A stretch of 64,000 nt of DNA from Brucella anthropi ATCC 49188. Its GTDB lineage: Bacteria > Pseudomonadota > Alphaproteobacteria > Rhizobiales > Rhizobiaceae. Within the stretch, counting starts at the first letter, position 1. The number at the start of each line of letters is the position of its first letter. The notes under the pieces were generated by a model. That model saw only the letters and a list, made by a program, of their open reading frames with translations, made no database searches and was not told the origin of the DNA. The stretch lies in assembly GCF_000017405.1 (NCBI RefSeq), contig NC_009668.1, positions 1,266,001-1,330,000 of the forward strand, read 5' to 3'. Below are positions 20,657 through 29,604 of the stretch, one piece after another. The position numbers and the translations under genes were made by a program.

Positions 20657-21451
20657 ATGACGGACGAGCGAGAACATCGCACGGCTTCGTGCGAGCCTGT
20701 TTCTGTCTTCAACAAGGATGGGGAAAGTCCCTATCTTCTTGTCTGCGAGCACGCATCCAACTTCATTCCCGAGACTTTCGAGGGGCTCGGTCTGGGGGGA
20801 GATGCCTTGCAGGCACATATCGCGTGGGATCCAGGCGCAGTGGAAGTTGCAAGGCATCTCGCCTCGTCCCTTCACGCGCCGCTCGTCGAAAGCCAGCTTT
20901 CGCGACTGCTGATCGATTGCAATCGTCCACTCGACGCTCACGACCTCATTCCGGAAATCAGCGAGACGACCGTGGTTCCCGGAAATCACGTGCTCAATTC
21001 CATGGAACGTCTGGCACGTATCGATCTTTCACATCGGCCATTCCACACTGCTGTCGAACACGTGATTGCAGAGCGTGCGCGACGAGGACAGGCATCGTGG
21101 ATCGTGACGATCCACTCCTTCACGCCCATCTATCGCGACGTCCCCCGTCCCTGGCCGATCGGCATCATCCACGACGAAGATGACCGGATCGGCAAGCCGT
21201 TGATCGCCGCACTGAGGAAAGATCCAGCGCTCAATGTCGGCGTCAACGAACCCTATTCACCAGCCGATCGCGTCTATTACACGCTGGAGCGGCACGCGCG
21301 TCCGCGCAACGCGCCCTGCGTGATGATCGAACTTCGCAACAATGAGATTGCCGATGGTCCGGCACAGATTGCCTGGGCCGAAAAACTCGCAACGATATTG
21401 AGGGACATTGCGAAAGCAATTGACCCTCGCAACACAGAACAGAAAGCCTGA
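20657..21451 (+). CDS. N-formylglutamate amidohydrolase-family protein
   Basis: The 264-residue protein is of the FGase family (HutG type), zinc-dependent hydrolases of N-acyl-glutamates. CEHASNFIPETF near the N-terminus and IVTIHSFTPIY are family blocks with likely metal ligands. No other histidine-utilisation gene is present. Its place at the head of an operon with a glutamine-synthetase-like ligase, aldehyde and alcohol dehydrogenases suggests it removes glutamate from a gamma-glutamyl intermediate instead; that is inference. Confidence 0.85.
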   Translation: MTDEREHRTASCEPVSVFNKDGESPYLLVCEHASNFIPETFEGLGLGGDALQAHIAWDPGAVEVARHLASSLHAPLVESQLSRLLIDCNRPLDAHDLIPEISETTVVPGNHVLNSMERLARIDLSHRPFHTAVEHVIAERARRGQASWIVTIHSFTPIYRDVPRPWPIGIIHDEDDRIGKPLIAALRKDPALNVGVNEPYSPADRVYYTLERHARPRNAPCVMIELRNNEIADGPAQIAWAEKLATILRDIAKAIDPRNTEQKA

Positions 21452-21462
21452 AGGAGCGGGAA

Positions 21463-22014
21463 ATGCCGAAGCCGATCAGACTGTTCGTCAAATATGTTGA
21501 TGCAGTGAATTACTATGTCGGGCGCTTCGCGATGTATCTCTTCTTCGTGCTCGGCGCCTGCCTTCTATATTCGACTTTTTCGCGTGTTGTTCTCGGCGTA
21601 CCGGTCAACTGGGTATTGGAAATGTCCCAGTTTCTGCTCTCGGCCTACTATCTGCTCGGTGGAGCATACGCCATGCAACAGGGCGCACATGTGCGCATGG
21701 ACCTGTTCTTTGACCGTCTTTCACCGCGCAGGAAAATGATCACCGACATGATCACCATCCTGTTCATCATCTTCTATCTCGGTGTGATGGTCGCCGGTGG
21801 CATTTCATCGACCAACTACGCCATCGTTTACAGCCAGAAGAACTATACCGCCTGGGCGCCGCTTCTCTGGCCGATCAAGCTCATCATGACTGTCGGTATT
21901 CTCCTGCTGCTGCTGCAGTGCGTCTCCAATTTCTTCAAGGACTGGGCCTCCCTGCGTGGACAGCCGATCAGCACCATCGCGGGTCCTGCCATTGAGGAAG
22001 GGCATCACATATGA
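21463..22014 (+). CDS. TRAP transporter small permease (DctQ-type)
   Basis: The 183-residue membrane protein has four hydrophobic segments, as expected for a DctQ small subunit, including the ALYSTFSRVVLG-like region after the first segment. An AAGGAG ribosome site precedes it. It overlaps the large permease gene by four bases. With the DctM and DctP genes that follow it forms a complete TRAP importer driven by ion gradients. Confidence 0.9.
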   Translation: MPKPIRLFVKYVDAVNYYVGRFAMYLFFVLGACLLYSTFSRVVLGVPVNWVLEMSQFLLSAYYLLGGAYAMQQGAHVRMDLFFDRLSPRRKMITDMITILFIIFYLGVMVAGGISSTNYAIVYSQKNYTAWAPLLWPIKLIMTVGILLLLLQCVSNFFKDWASLRGQPISTIAGPAIEEGHHI

Positions 22015-23336
22015 GTTCGGAATTCATAACGCTCTTCATGTTTGCAACCATGATGGTGCTGCTCATGACCGGGCAGCGCGTATTCGGCGTGATCGGTTTT
22101 GTCGGCTCGCTCGCCGCTCTCCTGCTTTGGGGCAAAGGCTCGTTCGAGATGCCGTATAATGCCACCTTTGCGGTGCTGAACTGGTATCCGCTTATCACTG
22201 TGCCCTTCTTCGTCTTCATGGGCTACATGCTCTCGGAATCGGGCATTGCCAGCAATCTCTACCGCATGTTCCACGTGTGGTTCGGCGGCATTCGCGGCGG
22301 TCTGGCACTGGGTACGATCGGCCTGATGGTCATTATTTCCTGCATGAACGGCCTGAGCGTTGCAGGCATGGCAATCGGCGCTACCGTCGCACTGCCAGAG
22401 CTTCTCAAGCGTGGCTATAACAAGGTTATGGTAACGGGCGTCATTCAGGCTGGCAGTTCACTTGGTATCCTTATTCCGCCAAGCGTCGTGCTGGTACTTT
22501 ATGCGATGATTGCCCGGCAGCCGGTATTGCAGCTCTGGCTCGCAGGGATTGGTCCCGGCCTTCTCATGGCCGCGCTCTTTGCGATCTATATCTACATACG
22601 CTGCCGCCTCCAGCCCGAGCTCGGACCGACTTTGCCACAAGAAGAACTGGACAGGATCACATGGCACGACCGCTTCGTCGCGCTGCGCGCAGGCATTCTG
22701 CCACTCGTGGTCTTCGGCGCGATGATGGGCCTGTTCCTCACCGGCGTTACCAGCCTTGTTGAAAGCTCGGCCGTCGGCGCATTGCTTGCAACGCTTGCCG
22801 CGCTTTTCACTGGACGCCTCAACAAGATTGTCTGGGAAACCACGTCACGGAACAGTCTCACCGTCACCTGCATGTTCCTCTGGATCATTCTGGCTGCACT
22901 CTGCTTTTCATCGGTCTATGATGGCCTCGGAGCGGTGAAAGCCATTGAAAGCGTGTTGCTGAACACCTTCGATCTGTCGCCCTGGACAATCCTGATACTG
23001 ATGCTGTTTTCGTTCATCATATTGGGCATGTTCCTCGATGACACGGCAATGCTGGTCATCGTGGCACCGCTTTACATACCGCTGGTCAAGAGCCTCGGCT
23101 TCAACGCCATCTGGTTCGGTGTGCTCTACACGATCACCTGCCAGATCGCATATATCACGCCGCCTTTCGGGTACAATCTCTTCATGATGCGGGCCTTGGC
23201 CCCGAAGGAAGTCACGCTGATAGACATCTATCGTTCAATCGTACCGTTCTTCTTCCTCATGGTGCTGACCATCATTCTTCTGATGATCTTTCCGCAGATC
23301 GCGATGTGGTTGCCCAACTGGTACACCGGACGATGA
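22011..23336 (+). CDS. TRAP transporter large permease (DctM-type)
   Basis: The 441-residue protein has about twelve hydrophobic segments and the DctM patterns GIRGGLALGTIGLMV, QAGSSLGILIPPSVVLVLYAMI and ITPPFGYNLFMM. It is the membrane transport subunit of the TRAP system. The ATG overlaps the small-permease stop by four bases. Confidence 0.94.
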   Translation: MSSEFITLFMFATMMVLLMTGQRVFGVIGFVGSLAALLLWGKGSFEMPYNATFAVLNWYPLITVPFFVFMGYMLSESGIASNLYRMFHVWFGGIRGGLALGTIGLMVIISCMNGLSVAGMAIGATVALPELLKRGYNKVMVTGVIQAGSSLGILIPPSVVLVLYAMIARQPVLQLWLAGIGPGLLMAALFAIYIYIRCRLQPELGPTLPQEELDRITWHDRFVALRAGILPLVVFGAMMGLFLTGVTSLVESSAVGALLATLAALFTGRLNKIVWETTSRNSLTVTCMFLWIILAALCFSSVYDGLGAVKAIESVLLNTFDLSPWTILILMLFSFIILGMFLDDTAMLVIVAPLYIPLVKSLGFNAIWFGVLYTITCQIAYITPPFGYNLFMMRALAPKEVTLIDIYRSIVPFFFLMVLTIILLMIFPQIAMWLPNWYTGR

Positions 23337-23436
23337 CGATAATTACGGGAGAATGCGCATAAGCCGGTGACAAGAGCCAGAACGGCTAGACCGGAACACA
23401 TAAAGGGTGAACTCAAACAAGAGTGGGAGAATGGGC

Positions 23437-24504
23437 ATGAGTGAGAATAGCAAGCTTAACAAACGCGATTTTCTCAAGAAAGCCGGGCTGACGACCGTTG
23501 GCGCGCTGGGTGCAAGCACGCTTGCAACGCCATATGTGAGGGCGCAGAGCCCGATCAAATGGCGGCTCCAGACCTATGCAGGTCCGGCACTTGCAGAGCA
23601 CGTCATCAAGCCGTCTATCGACGCCTTCAACAAGGCTGCCAATGGCGAGATGGTGATCGAACTTTATACTGCCGACCAGCTTGTGCCGCAGGGTGAGCTG
23701 TTCCGCGCGGTTCAGTCCGGCACAATCGACGCCGCGCAAAGTGATGACGACTCGATGGCGTCACCAGTCGATGTCGCGGTGTTTGGGGCTTATTTCCCCT
23801 TTGCATCGCGCTACAGCCTCGATGTGCCTGCCCTGTTCAACTGGTACGGACTCAATGAAATCTGGGAGGAAGCCTATAAGGAAATTCCGGGCGTCACATG
23901 GCTCAGCGCCGGTTCCTGGGACCCGTGCAATTTCGTAACCACCAAGCCGATCCGCAGCGTTGCTGACCTAAAGGGACTTCGGGTCTTCACATTCCCGACC
24001 GGTGGCCGCTTCCTGACCAAATTCGGCGTCGTGCCTGTCACGCTGCCGTGGGAAGATATTGAAGTCGCTATCCAGACTGGCGAACTCGACGGCGTTGCAT
24101 GGTGTGGCGCGACCGAGGCCTATACGGTTGGCTGGGCCGACATCAACAAGTACTATCTGACCAACAATATCAACGGCGCATGGGCCGGTTCCTATTTCGC
24201 GAATACCGAGAAATGGGACGCCGTGCCGGATCACCTGAAGACGCTCTTCAAGCTGGCAATGGACTCATCGCATTATTATCGCCAGCATTGGTACTGGTGG
24301 GGCGAAGCTCACTATCGCACCACCGGTGGGAAGCTGGAACTGACAACTATTCCGGAATCGGAATGGAAGCAGATCGAGGACGCTGCTGAACAGTTCTGGG
24401 ATGAAATCGCAACCAAGAGCGAGAGAAATGCGAAGGTTGTCGCAATTCTGAAAAAATATCAGGAAACCATGCGAGGTGCGGGCGCACCTTACCGTTATGC
24501 CTAA
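23437..24504 (+). CDS. TRAP transporter substrate-binding protein (DctP-type)
   Basis: This is a 355-residue periplasmic protein when started at ATG 23437 (MSENSKLNKRDFLKKAG), chosen because GGGAGA is well spaced for it. The N-terminus KRDFLKKAGLTTVGALGA looks like a Tat-type or long signal with a single arginine. The mature part begins near IKWRLQTYAGPA, and residues about 150-200 carry the DctP block DLKGLRVFTFPTGG. Aromatic-rich segments suit a small amine or carboxylate ligand, but the ligand is unknown. A strong hairpin follows the gene. Confidence 0.9.
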   Translation: MSENSKLNKRDFLKKAGLTTVGALGASTLATPYVRAQSPIKWRLQTYAGPALAEHVIKPSIDAFNKAANGEMVIELYTADQLVPQGELFRAVQSGTIDAAQSDDDSMASPVDVAVFGAYFPFASRYSLDVPALFNWYGLNEIWEEAYKEIPGVTWLSAGSWDPCNFVTTKPIRSVADLKGLRVFTFPTGGRFLTKFGVVPVTLPWEDIEVAIQTGELDGVAWCGATEAYTVGWADINKYYLTNNINGAWAGSYFANTEKWDAVPDHLKTLFKLAMDSSHYYRQHWYWWGEAHYRTTGGKLELTTIPESEWKQIEDAAEQFWDEIATKSERNAKVVAILKKYQETMRGAGAPYRYA

Positions 24505-24511
24505 GGATTTT

Positions 24512-24547
24512 GGACGCGGCACACTGTGCCGCGTCCATCACTTTTTT
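24512..24547 (+). terminator. Intra-operon hairpin after the TRAP binding-protein gene
   Basis: GGACGCGGCACA (24512-24523) pairs perfectly with TGTGCCGCGTCC (24525-24536), followed after ATCAC by a T run (24542-24547). The one-base apparent loop means the inner pairs must open. It lies between the binding-protein gene and the glutamine-synthetase-like gene and probably ends a share of transcripts. Confidence 0.82.
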
Positions 24548-24567
24548 CCGTTCTGGAGCGAGCATAA

Positions 24568-25938
24568 ATGGCCGGACAATTGACTTTCGATGCATTGAAA
24601 AAAGCCGTTGCGAATGATGAAATCGATACGGTTCTTGCATGTTTTGTGGACATGCAGGGACGCTTGATCGGCAAACGCTTCTACGGGCAGTTTTTCGTGG
24701 AATCTGGTTACGACGAGACCCACGGCTGCAATTATCTTCTTGCCGACGATATCGATATGGAGCCGGTGCCGGGCTATGAGGCCGCCGGATGGGACAAGGG
24801 CTATGGTGATTTTGTCATCAAGCCGGATCTTTCGACCTTGCGCGTCGCCACATGGCTGGAAAAGACCGCCATCGTGCTTTGCGACGTGCTCGATCATCAC
24901 GACCATCAGGATCTGGCGCATTCCCCGCGTGCTATCCTCAAGAAACAGCTCGCGCGCCTGCACGAGCGCGGCTATCGCGCCTATTTCGCGTCTGAGCTTG
25001 AGTTCTATCTTTTTGACGAGACCTATAAGACAGCCCGCGCAAAGCACTGGCAGGATATGGAAACGGCATCTCCTTACGTGCAGGATTATGTCATCCACCT
25101 GACCACCAAGGAGGAACCGGTTCTACGCGCAATGCGCAACCAGCTCGCGGCAGCGGGAATTCCGGTCGAAAACTCCAAGGGCGAATGGGGTCCGGGACAG
25201 GAAGAACTGAATGTGCGCTATGCCGAAGCGCTCGAAATGGCAGACCGCCATGTCATCATGAAGAATGCGATGAAGGAAATCGCCGAAGCACACGGCAAAT
25301 GCATCACCTTCATGGCCAAGTATGATTACGGCAAGGCTGGAAGCTCCAGCCACGTGCATAATTCCATCTGGAGCGCCGATGGCAAGGAACCGCTCTTCTT
25401 TGATCCGAAAGCCCCATACACTATGACGCCGCTCATGCGTTCCTGGGTGGCCGGACAGCTCAAATACGCCACCGACTACACCTATTTCCTGGCGCCTTAC
25501 ATCAATTCCTACAAGCGCTTTCAGGCAGGCACTTTTGCGCCGACGAAAATCATGTGGAGCCAGGATAACCGCACTGCAGGTTTCCGCCTTTGCGGCGAAG
25601 GTACGAAAGGCATCCGCATCGAATGCCGCATCGGTGGTGCTGATCTCAATCCATATCTGGCCTTTGCAGCGCTTATCGCATCGGGCTTGCAAGGCATAGA
25701 TGAACAACTGGAACTTGATGAGCCCTTTGTCGGCGATGCCTATAGTGCGGTCAAACTCAAGGAAATTCCTTACACGCTCCGGGAGGCCGCACAGGCGCTC
25801 AAGAACTCGTCGTTTCTCAAGGAAGCTTTTGGGGACGCTGTGGTCAACCACTATGTCCACACCGCCCATTGGGAGCAGATCGAATACGACCGGCGCGTGA
25901 CCGACTGGGAACTACATCGCGGTTTCGAGCGCTATTGA
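24568..25938 (+). CDS. Glutamine synthetase-family gamma-glutamyl ligase (PuuA-like)
   Basis: The 456-residue protein has the GS beta-grasp N-domain and the catalytic domain with FASELEFYLF, GPGQEELNVRYAEAL, GSSSHVHNS and RIECRIGGADLNPYLA blocks. These carry the metal- and ATP-binding residues. The length and style match the branch that glutamylates amines (PuuA, IpuC, GlnT-like) rather than GlnA, and no adenylylation tyrosine context is evident. It is followed by an aldehyde and an alcohol dehydrogenase, which fits glutamylation of an amino alcohol before oxidation. An ERGAGC ribosome region with GGAGC precedes the ATG. Confidence 0.88.
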   Translation: MAGQLTFDALKKAVANDEIDTVLACFVDMQGRLIGKRFYGQFFVESGYDETHGCNYLLADDIDMEPVPGYEAAGWDKGYGDFVIKPDLSTLRVATWLEKTAIVLCDVLDHHDHQDLAHSPRAILKKQLARLHERGYRAYFASELEFYLFDETYKTARAKHWQDMETASPYVQDYVIHLTTKEEPVLRAMRNQLAAAGIPVENSKGEWGPGQEELNVRYAEALEMADRHVIMKNAMKEIAEAHGKCITFMAKYDYGKAGSSSHVHNSIWSADGKEPLFFDPKAPYTMTPLMRSWVAGQLKYATDYTYFLAPYINSYKRFQAGTFAPTKIMWSQDNRTAGFRLCGEGTKGIRIECRIGGADLNPYLAFAALIASGLQGIDEQLELDEPFVGDAYSAVKLKEIPYTLREAAQALKNSSFLKEAFGDAVVNHYVHTAHWEQIEYDRRVTDWELHRGFERY

Positions 25939-25996
25939 CCCGCGTGACCGGTCCCGAAATGAATAACGCAATGCCAGACTTCAGAGGAAACTGCAG

Positions 25997-27382
25997 ATGA
26001 GCGGCACGGCCAAGATCATCTCTCCGATAGACAGCTCGGTATATGCCGAGCGTCCTTTTTTAAATGAGGCTGCAATCGCCTCGACGGTGGCGGCAGCGCG
26101 CGCTGCGCAAACAGGCTGGGCTCAGTTGAGTACTGCTGAGCGCGCGCGCTATTGCCGGGCCGCACTGGATGCGCTTGCCGGGATGCAGGAAGAGATTATC
26201 CCTGAAATCGCATGGCAGATGGGGCGCCCGACCCGTTACGGCGGGGAGAATGGCGGCGTGCAGGAACGCGGCCAATATATGATCGATATCGCCGAAGAGG
26301 CGCTGAAACCTTATGTGCCCACACAGAAGGATGGTTTCCGTCGGTATGTGAAGCACGTGCCGCTTGGCGTGGTTCTGGTGATTGCACCGTGGAACTATCC
26401 CTATCTCACCGCCGTCAACACAATCATTCCCGCACTTATGGCCGGGAACACTGTGATCCTCAAACATGCCACGCAGACGCTTCTGGCTGGTGAACGCTTT
26501 GCAAAAGCGTTTGAGAAGGCCGGGCTGCCCAAGGGTGTATTCCAGAATATCGTTCTCGATCACGCATCGACGGAAAAGTTGCTTGCATCCGGCACAATTG
26601 ACCACGTGAATTTCACCGGCTCGGTTGGCGGGGGGCGCGCCATCGAAAAGGCTGCTGCAGGCACATTCATGACACTCGGGCTGGAGCTTGGCGGCAAGGA
26701 CCCGGCCTATGTGCTTCCTGATGTCAATCTGGACCATGCCGTCGCCAATCTGGTCGATGGTGCTTTTTTCAATTCCGGCCAGTGCTGCTGCGGGATCGAG
26801 CGCATCTATGTTCATGAAGCAGTCTATGACCGCTTCGTCGATGGTTTCATCGACCTGACGAAGCAATATGTCGTCGGCAATCCGCTGGATAACTCAACGA
26901 CGCTTGGACCAATGGCGCAGGCGCGCTTTGCCGATCTCATCCGCGAGCAGAAGGCGGAAGCGTTGCGCAAGGGTGCGAAGACCCACGTCAATATGAGCGT
27001 CGAGAATGATCGCGCGGGCTCTCCCTATGTCGCGCCGGAAGTGCTCACCAATGTCGACCACCAGATGAGCGTCATGCGTGAAGAAAGCTTCGGCCCCATC
27101 GTCGGCATCATGAAAGTACGCAATGACGAGGAAGCTCTCGCGCTCATGAATGACAGCATCTACGGCCTTACAGCTTCGCTCTGGACAGCAGATACGGACC
27201 ACGCTGCCGCTCTCGGTGACCGCATCGAAACGGGCACGGTTTTCATGAACCGCTGCGATTATCTCGACCCCGCACTTGTCTGGACCGGGGTCAAAGACAC
27301 TGGCAAGGGTGCTGCCCTGTCACCCATCGGCTACGGCAATCTCACGCGACCGAAATCCTTCCACCTGCGTGAGAAAATCTGA
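25997..27382 (+). CDS. NAD(P)-dependent aldehyde dehydrogenase
   Basis: The 461-residue ALDH superfamily enzyme has APWNYP, the NAD-site block FTGSVGGGRAIEKAA, LELGGKDPAY with Glu230, and FFNSGQCCCG with catalytic Cys264. It oxidises an aldehyde to the acid. Three cysteines in a row at the active site are unusual but do not remove the catalytic one. It lies between the GS-like gene and an iron alcohol dehydrogenase, so it probably handles a gamma-glutamyl amino aldehyde, comparable to PuuC. Confidence 0.93.
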   Translation: MSGTAKIISPIDSSVYAERPFLNEAAIASTVAAARAAQTGWAQLSTAERARYCRAALDALAGMQEEIIPEIAWQMGRPTRYGGENGGVQERGQYMIDIAEEALKPYVPTQKDGFRRYVKHVPLGVVLVIAPWNYPYLTAVNTIIPALMAGNTVILKHATQTLLAGERFAKAFEKAGLPKGVFQNIVLDHASTEKLLASGTIDHVNFTGSVGGGRAIEKAAAGTFMTLGLELGGKDPAYVLPDVNLDHAVANLVDGAFFNSGQCCCGIERIYVHEAVYDRFVDGFIDLTKQYVVGNPLDNSTTLGPMAQARFADLIREQKAEALRKGAKTHVNMSVENDRAGSPYVAPEVLTNVDHQMSVMREESFGPIVGIMKVRNDEEALALMNDSIYGLTASLWTADTDHAAALGDRIETGTVFMNRCDYLDPALVWTGVKDTGKGAALSPIGYGNLTRPKSFHLREKI

Positions 27383-27412
27383 TCTGAATTGAATTTCTGG
27401 AAAGCAATCGAC

Positions 27413-28585
27413 ATGACCACTTTGACTGCCAAATGGAATTTCCCCACCACCGTGCTTTTTGGCCCAGGCCGCATCAAGGAATTGCCTGTCGTCCTCAAGG
27501 CCGCTGGCATTCAGAATCCGCTCTTTGTGACTGACCCCGGTCTGGCAAAACTTCCAGTGGTGGCGTCCACGCTCGCTATTCTGGATGAAGCTGGTGTGAA
27601 ATACGGGGTTTTCTCCGACGTCAAACCTAATCCGGTCGAAAGCAATCTCTATGCGGGCGTTGAGGTCTTCAAAAGCGGCAAGCATGATGGCGTCATCGCT
27701 TTTGGTGGTGGTTCAGCGCTCGACCTCGGCAAGCTGATTGCCTTTCAGGCAGGGCAGACACGACCGGTCTGGGATTTCGAAGACATTGGTGACTGGTGGA
27801 CGCGCGCTGACAGCAAAGCAATTGCCCCGATCATTGCCGTGCCCACGACCGCTGGCACCGGATCGGAAGTTGGCCGTGCAGGTGTCTTGACCAACGAAGC
27901 GACCCATACCAAGAAGGTCATCTTCCATCCCAAGATGCTGCCGATCACAGTCATTGCCGATCCTGAGCTTTCCACCGGAATGCCACCTTTCATCACTGCG
28001 GGCACTGGCATGGACGCACTGGCACACTGCCTTGAAGCCTATTGCGCTCCGGGATTTCATCCGATGGCCGATGGCATCGCGGTGGAGGGTATCCGTCTGG
28101 TTCTTGAAAACCTTCCCACCGCCTATGCCGATGGCAAGAATATTGAAGCGCGTGCGAACATGATGGCAGCGGCCGCAATGGGTGCAACAGCCTTCCAGAA
28201 AGGGCTTGGTGCAATCCATTCCCTGTCGCATCCCATCGGTGCCCTTTATGATACCCATCATGGCATGACGAATGCGGTTTTCATGCCCTATGTCCTGCTT
28301 CAGAACCGATCTGCCATCGAAAAGCGTATAGAACGGCTTGCCGATTATCTCGGCATCAAGGGCGGGTTCGACGGATTTCTGGCAGCAGTCATGAAATTGC
28401 GGAGCGATTTGAGCGTCCCCAATACGCTGCCCGAATTCATCAAAGGCCTCACAATGGATGACGCCCGGAAAGACCTGATTGCCGAGATGGCTATCGTCGA
28501 TCCGACCGCTGGCGGCAACCCGATTGAATTGACAAAAGAACGCGCGTTGAAGTTGCTAAATGCTGCACTCGAAGGTAAGGTCTGA
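27413..28585 (+). CDS. Iron-containing alcohol dehydrogenase
   Basis: The 390-residue enzyme of the Fe-ADH family starts at ATG 27413 (MTTLTAKWNFPT). The NAD-binding FGGGSALDLGK and TAGTGSEV motifs lie in the N-domain. The metal-site histidines are in DALAHCLEAY, IHSLSHPIGALYDTHHG. It would oxidise an alcohol group to the aldehyde used by the upstream ALDH. It is the last gene of the operon and is followed by two hairpins. Confidence 0.93.
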   Translation: MTTLTAKWNFPTTVLFGPGRIKELPVVLKAAGIQNPLFVTDPGLAKLPVVASTLAILDEAGVKYGVFSDVKPNPVESNLYAGVEVFKSGKHDGVIAFGGGSALDLGKLIAFQAGQTRPVWDFEDIGDWWTRADSKAIAPIIAVPTTAGTGSEVGRAGVLTNEATHTKKVIFHPKMLPITVIADPELSTGMPPFITAGTGMDALAHCLEAYCAPGFHPMADGIAVEGIRLVLENLPTAYADGKNIEARANMMAAAAMGATAFQKGLGAIHSLSHPIGALYDTHHGMTNAVFMPYVLLQNRSAIEKRIERLADYLGIKGGFDGFLAAVMKLRSDLSVPNTLPEFIKGLTMDDARKDLIAEMAIVDPTAGGNPIELTKERALKLLNAALEGKV

Positions 28586-28623
28586 CACGCTGAATTCAGG
28601 CTCGGCGAGGGCCATAGAAGTAA

Positions 28624-28700
28624 GCATCGCACCACCTATGGCGGGGGGCGATGCATTGGGGAGCAGGTTCTTGGGGAGGAGCCTGCTCCCTTTCATTTTG
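28624..28700 (+). terminator. Two tandem hairpins after the alcohol dehydrogenase; second exposes GGGGAGGAG
   Basis: Hairpin 1: GCATCGC (28624-28630) with GCGATGC (28648-28654). Hairpin 2: GGGAGCAGG (28659-28667) with CCTGCTCCC (28682-28690), followed by TTTCATTTTG, a moderate terminator. The 14-base loop of hairpin 2 holds GGGGAGGAG (28673-28681), with no start codon nearby, so it is not a ribosome site. The rest of the gap to the next gene at 28816 shows nothing clear. Confidence 0.65.
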
Positions 28701-28815
28701 CGCAACATTCAGGCCTGCCCAAAATAGCGAAAACCCGGCTTTCCGCCTATAGAGAAGCGGGAACAAATCGATATTTCAAGCGTTTACCTTAATCACCTAA
28801 GACGGAGGGTTGCAC

Positions 28816-29271
28816 GTGAATATCTTCAAACAGACCTGTGTCGGTGCGTTCGCCGTGATCTTCGGAGCGACGTCCATCGCGCCGACAATGGCAGCGCCTT
28901 TGAATCTGGAACGTCCGGTCATCAATCATAATGTGGAACAGGTGCGCGATCATCGCCGCCCGCCACGTCACTATAATGGCCATAGGCCCCACCGGCCGGG
29001 ATACTGGAACGGTCATCGCGGCTATCGGCATTATCGTCATGGCTATCGTCGCTATAATGACGGGTGGTGGTATCCGCTGGCAGCTTTCGGCGCAGGTGCC
29101 ATCATTGGCGGTGCCGTAAGTCAGCCTCGCCCCGTTTATCGTGCACCGAGGATGTCCAACGCGCATGTTCAGTGGTGCTATAACCGCTATAAATCCTATC
29201 GCTCCTCGGACAATACATTCCAGCCCTATAATGGGCCGCGCAGACAGTGCTATTCGCCCTATTCTCGTTGA
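28816..29271 (+). CDS. BA14K-family protein
   Basis: The 151-residue secreted or surface protein starts at GTG 28816, with GGAGG eight bases before it (an upstream in-frame TTG at 28810 is less likely). A signal peptide of about 30 residues ends near IAPTMAAP. The middle is rich in His, Arg, Gly and Tyr ([16 protein letters not shown]). A short hydrophobic segment ([14 protein letters not shown]) follows. The C-terminus carries the BA14K signature [19 protein letters not shown]. The family was described from an immunoreactive, lectin-like Brucella protein. A terminator follows at once, so it is monocistronic. Confidence 0.92.
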   Translation: MNIFKQTCVGAFAVIFGATSIAPTMAAPLNLERPVINHNVEQVRDHRRPPRHYNGHRPHRPGYWNGHRGYRHYRHGYRRYNDGWWYPLAAFGAGAIIGGAVSQPRPVYRAPRMSNAHVQWCYNRYKSYRSSDNTFQPYNGPRRQCYSPYSR

Positions 29272-29278
29272 TAATTGG

Positions 29279-29303
29279 AAAAGCGCCTTTTGAGGGCGCT
29301 TTT
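29279..29303 (+). terminator. Terminator of the BA14K gene
   Basis: AAAAGCGCC (29279-29287) pairs with GGCGCTTTT (29295-29303), then further T. It directly follows the stop codon. Confidence 0.9.
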
Positions 29304-29604
29304 TCATATAGTTTACGATGTGTCGAACAGAAACGTGATGAAATTTCCGGTTTCTGCGATAACCCAATGCTGGACGCCTCTCTCAAAGAGGAATAAGCAA
29401 GCCCGCGTCATAGCAATGTCGCGGGCAAAATTCTCTTCGTTCCCATTCTTTTGCGACATGACGGACAATATTCAGAACGTGGATGGTGAAAGAAATGTGC
29501 TCGACTTTCTCCACGACCAGTTCAGTCCAAAGCCGGCAGTCACTCTTTAGCTGCGTGCATTGCGCGGGCAGCAGAACGATTTCGGCGCAACCTTGAGTTT
29601 GAGA
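29304..29604. other. Intergenic region before the DMT transporter gene
   Basis: About 300 bases without a convincing gene. A short hairpin GCCCGCG (29401-29407)/CGCGGGC (29420-29426) is present. Open frames across it on both strands lack ribosome sites and family features. Confidence 0.5.

Noticed and set aside
29275..29550. A 91-codon plus-strand open frame after the BA14K gene
   Set aside because: Its beginning overlaps the BA14K terminator hairpin, it has no ribosome site and no family features.
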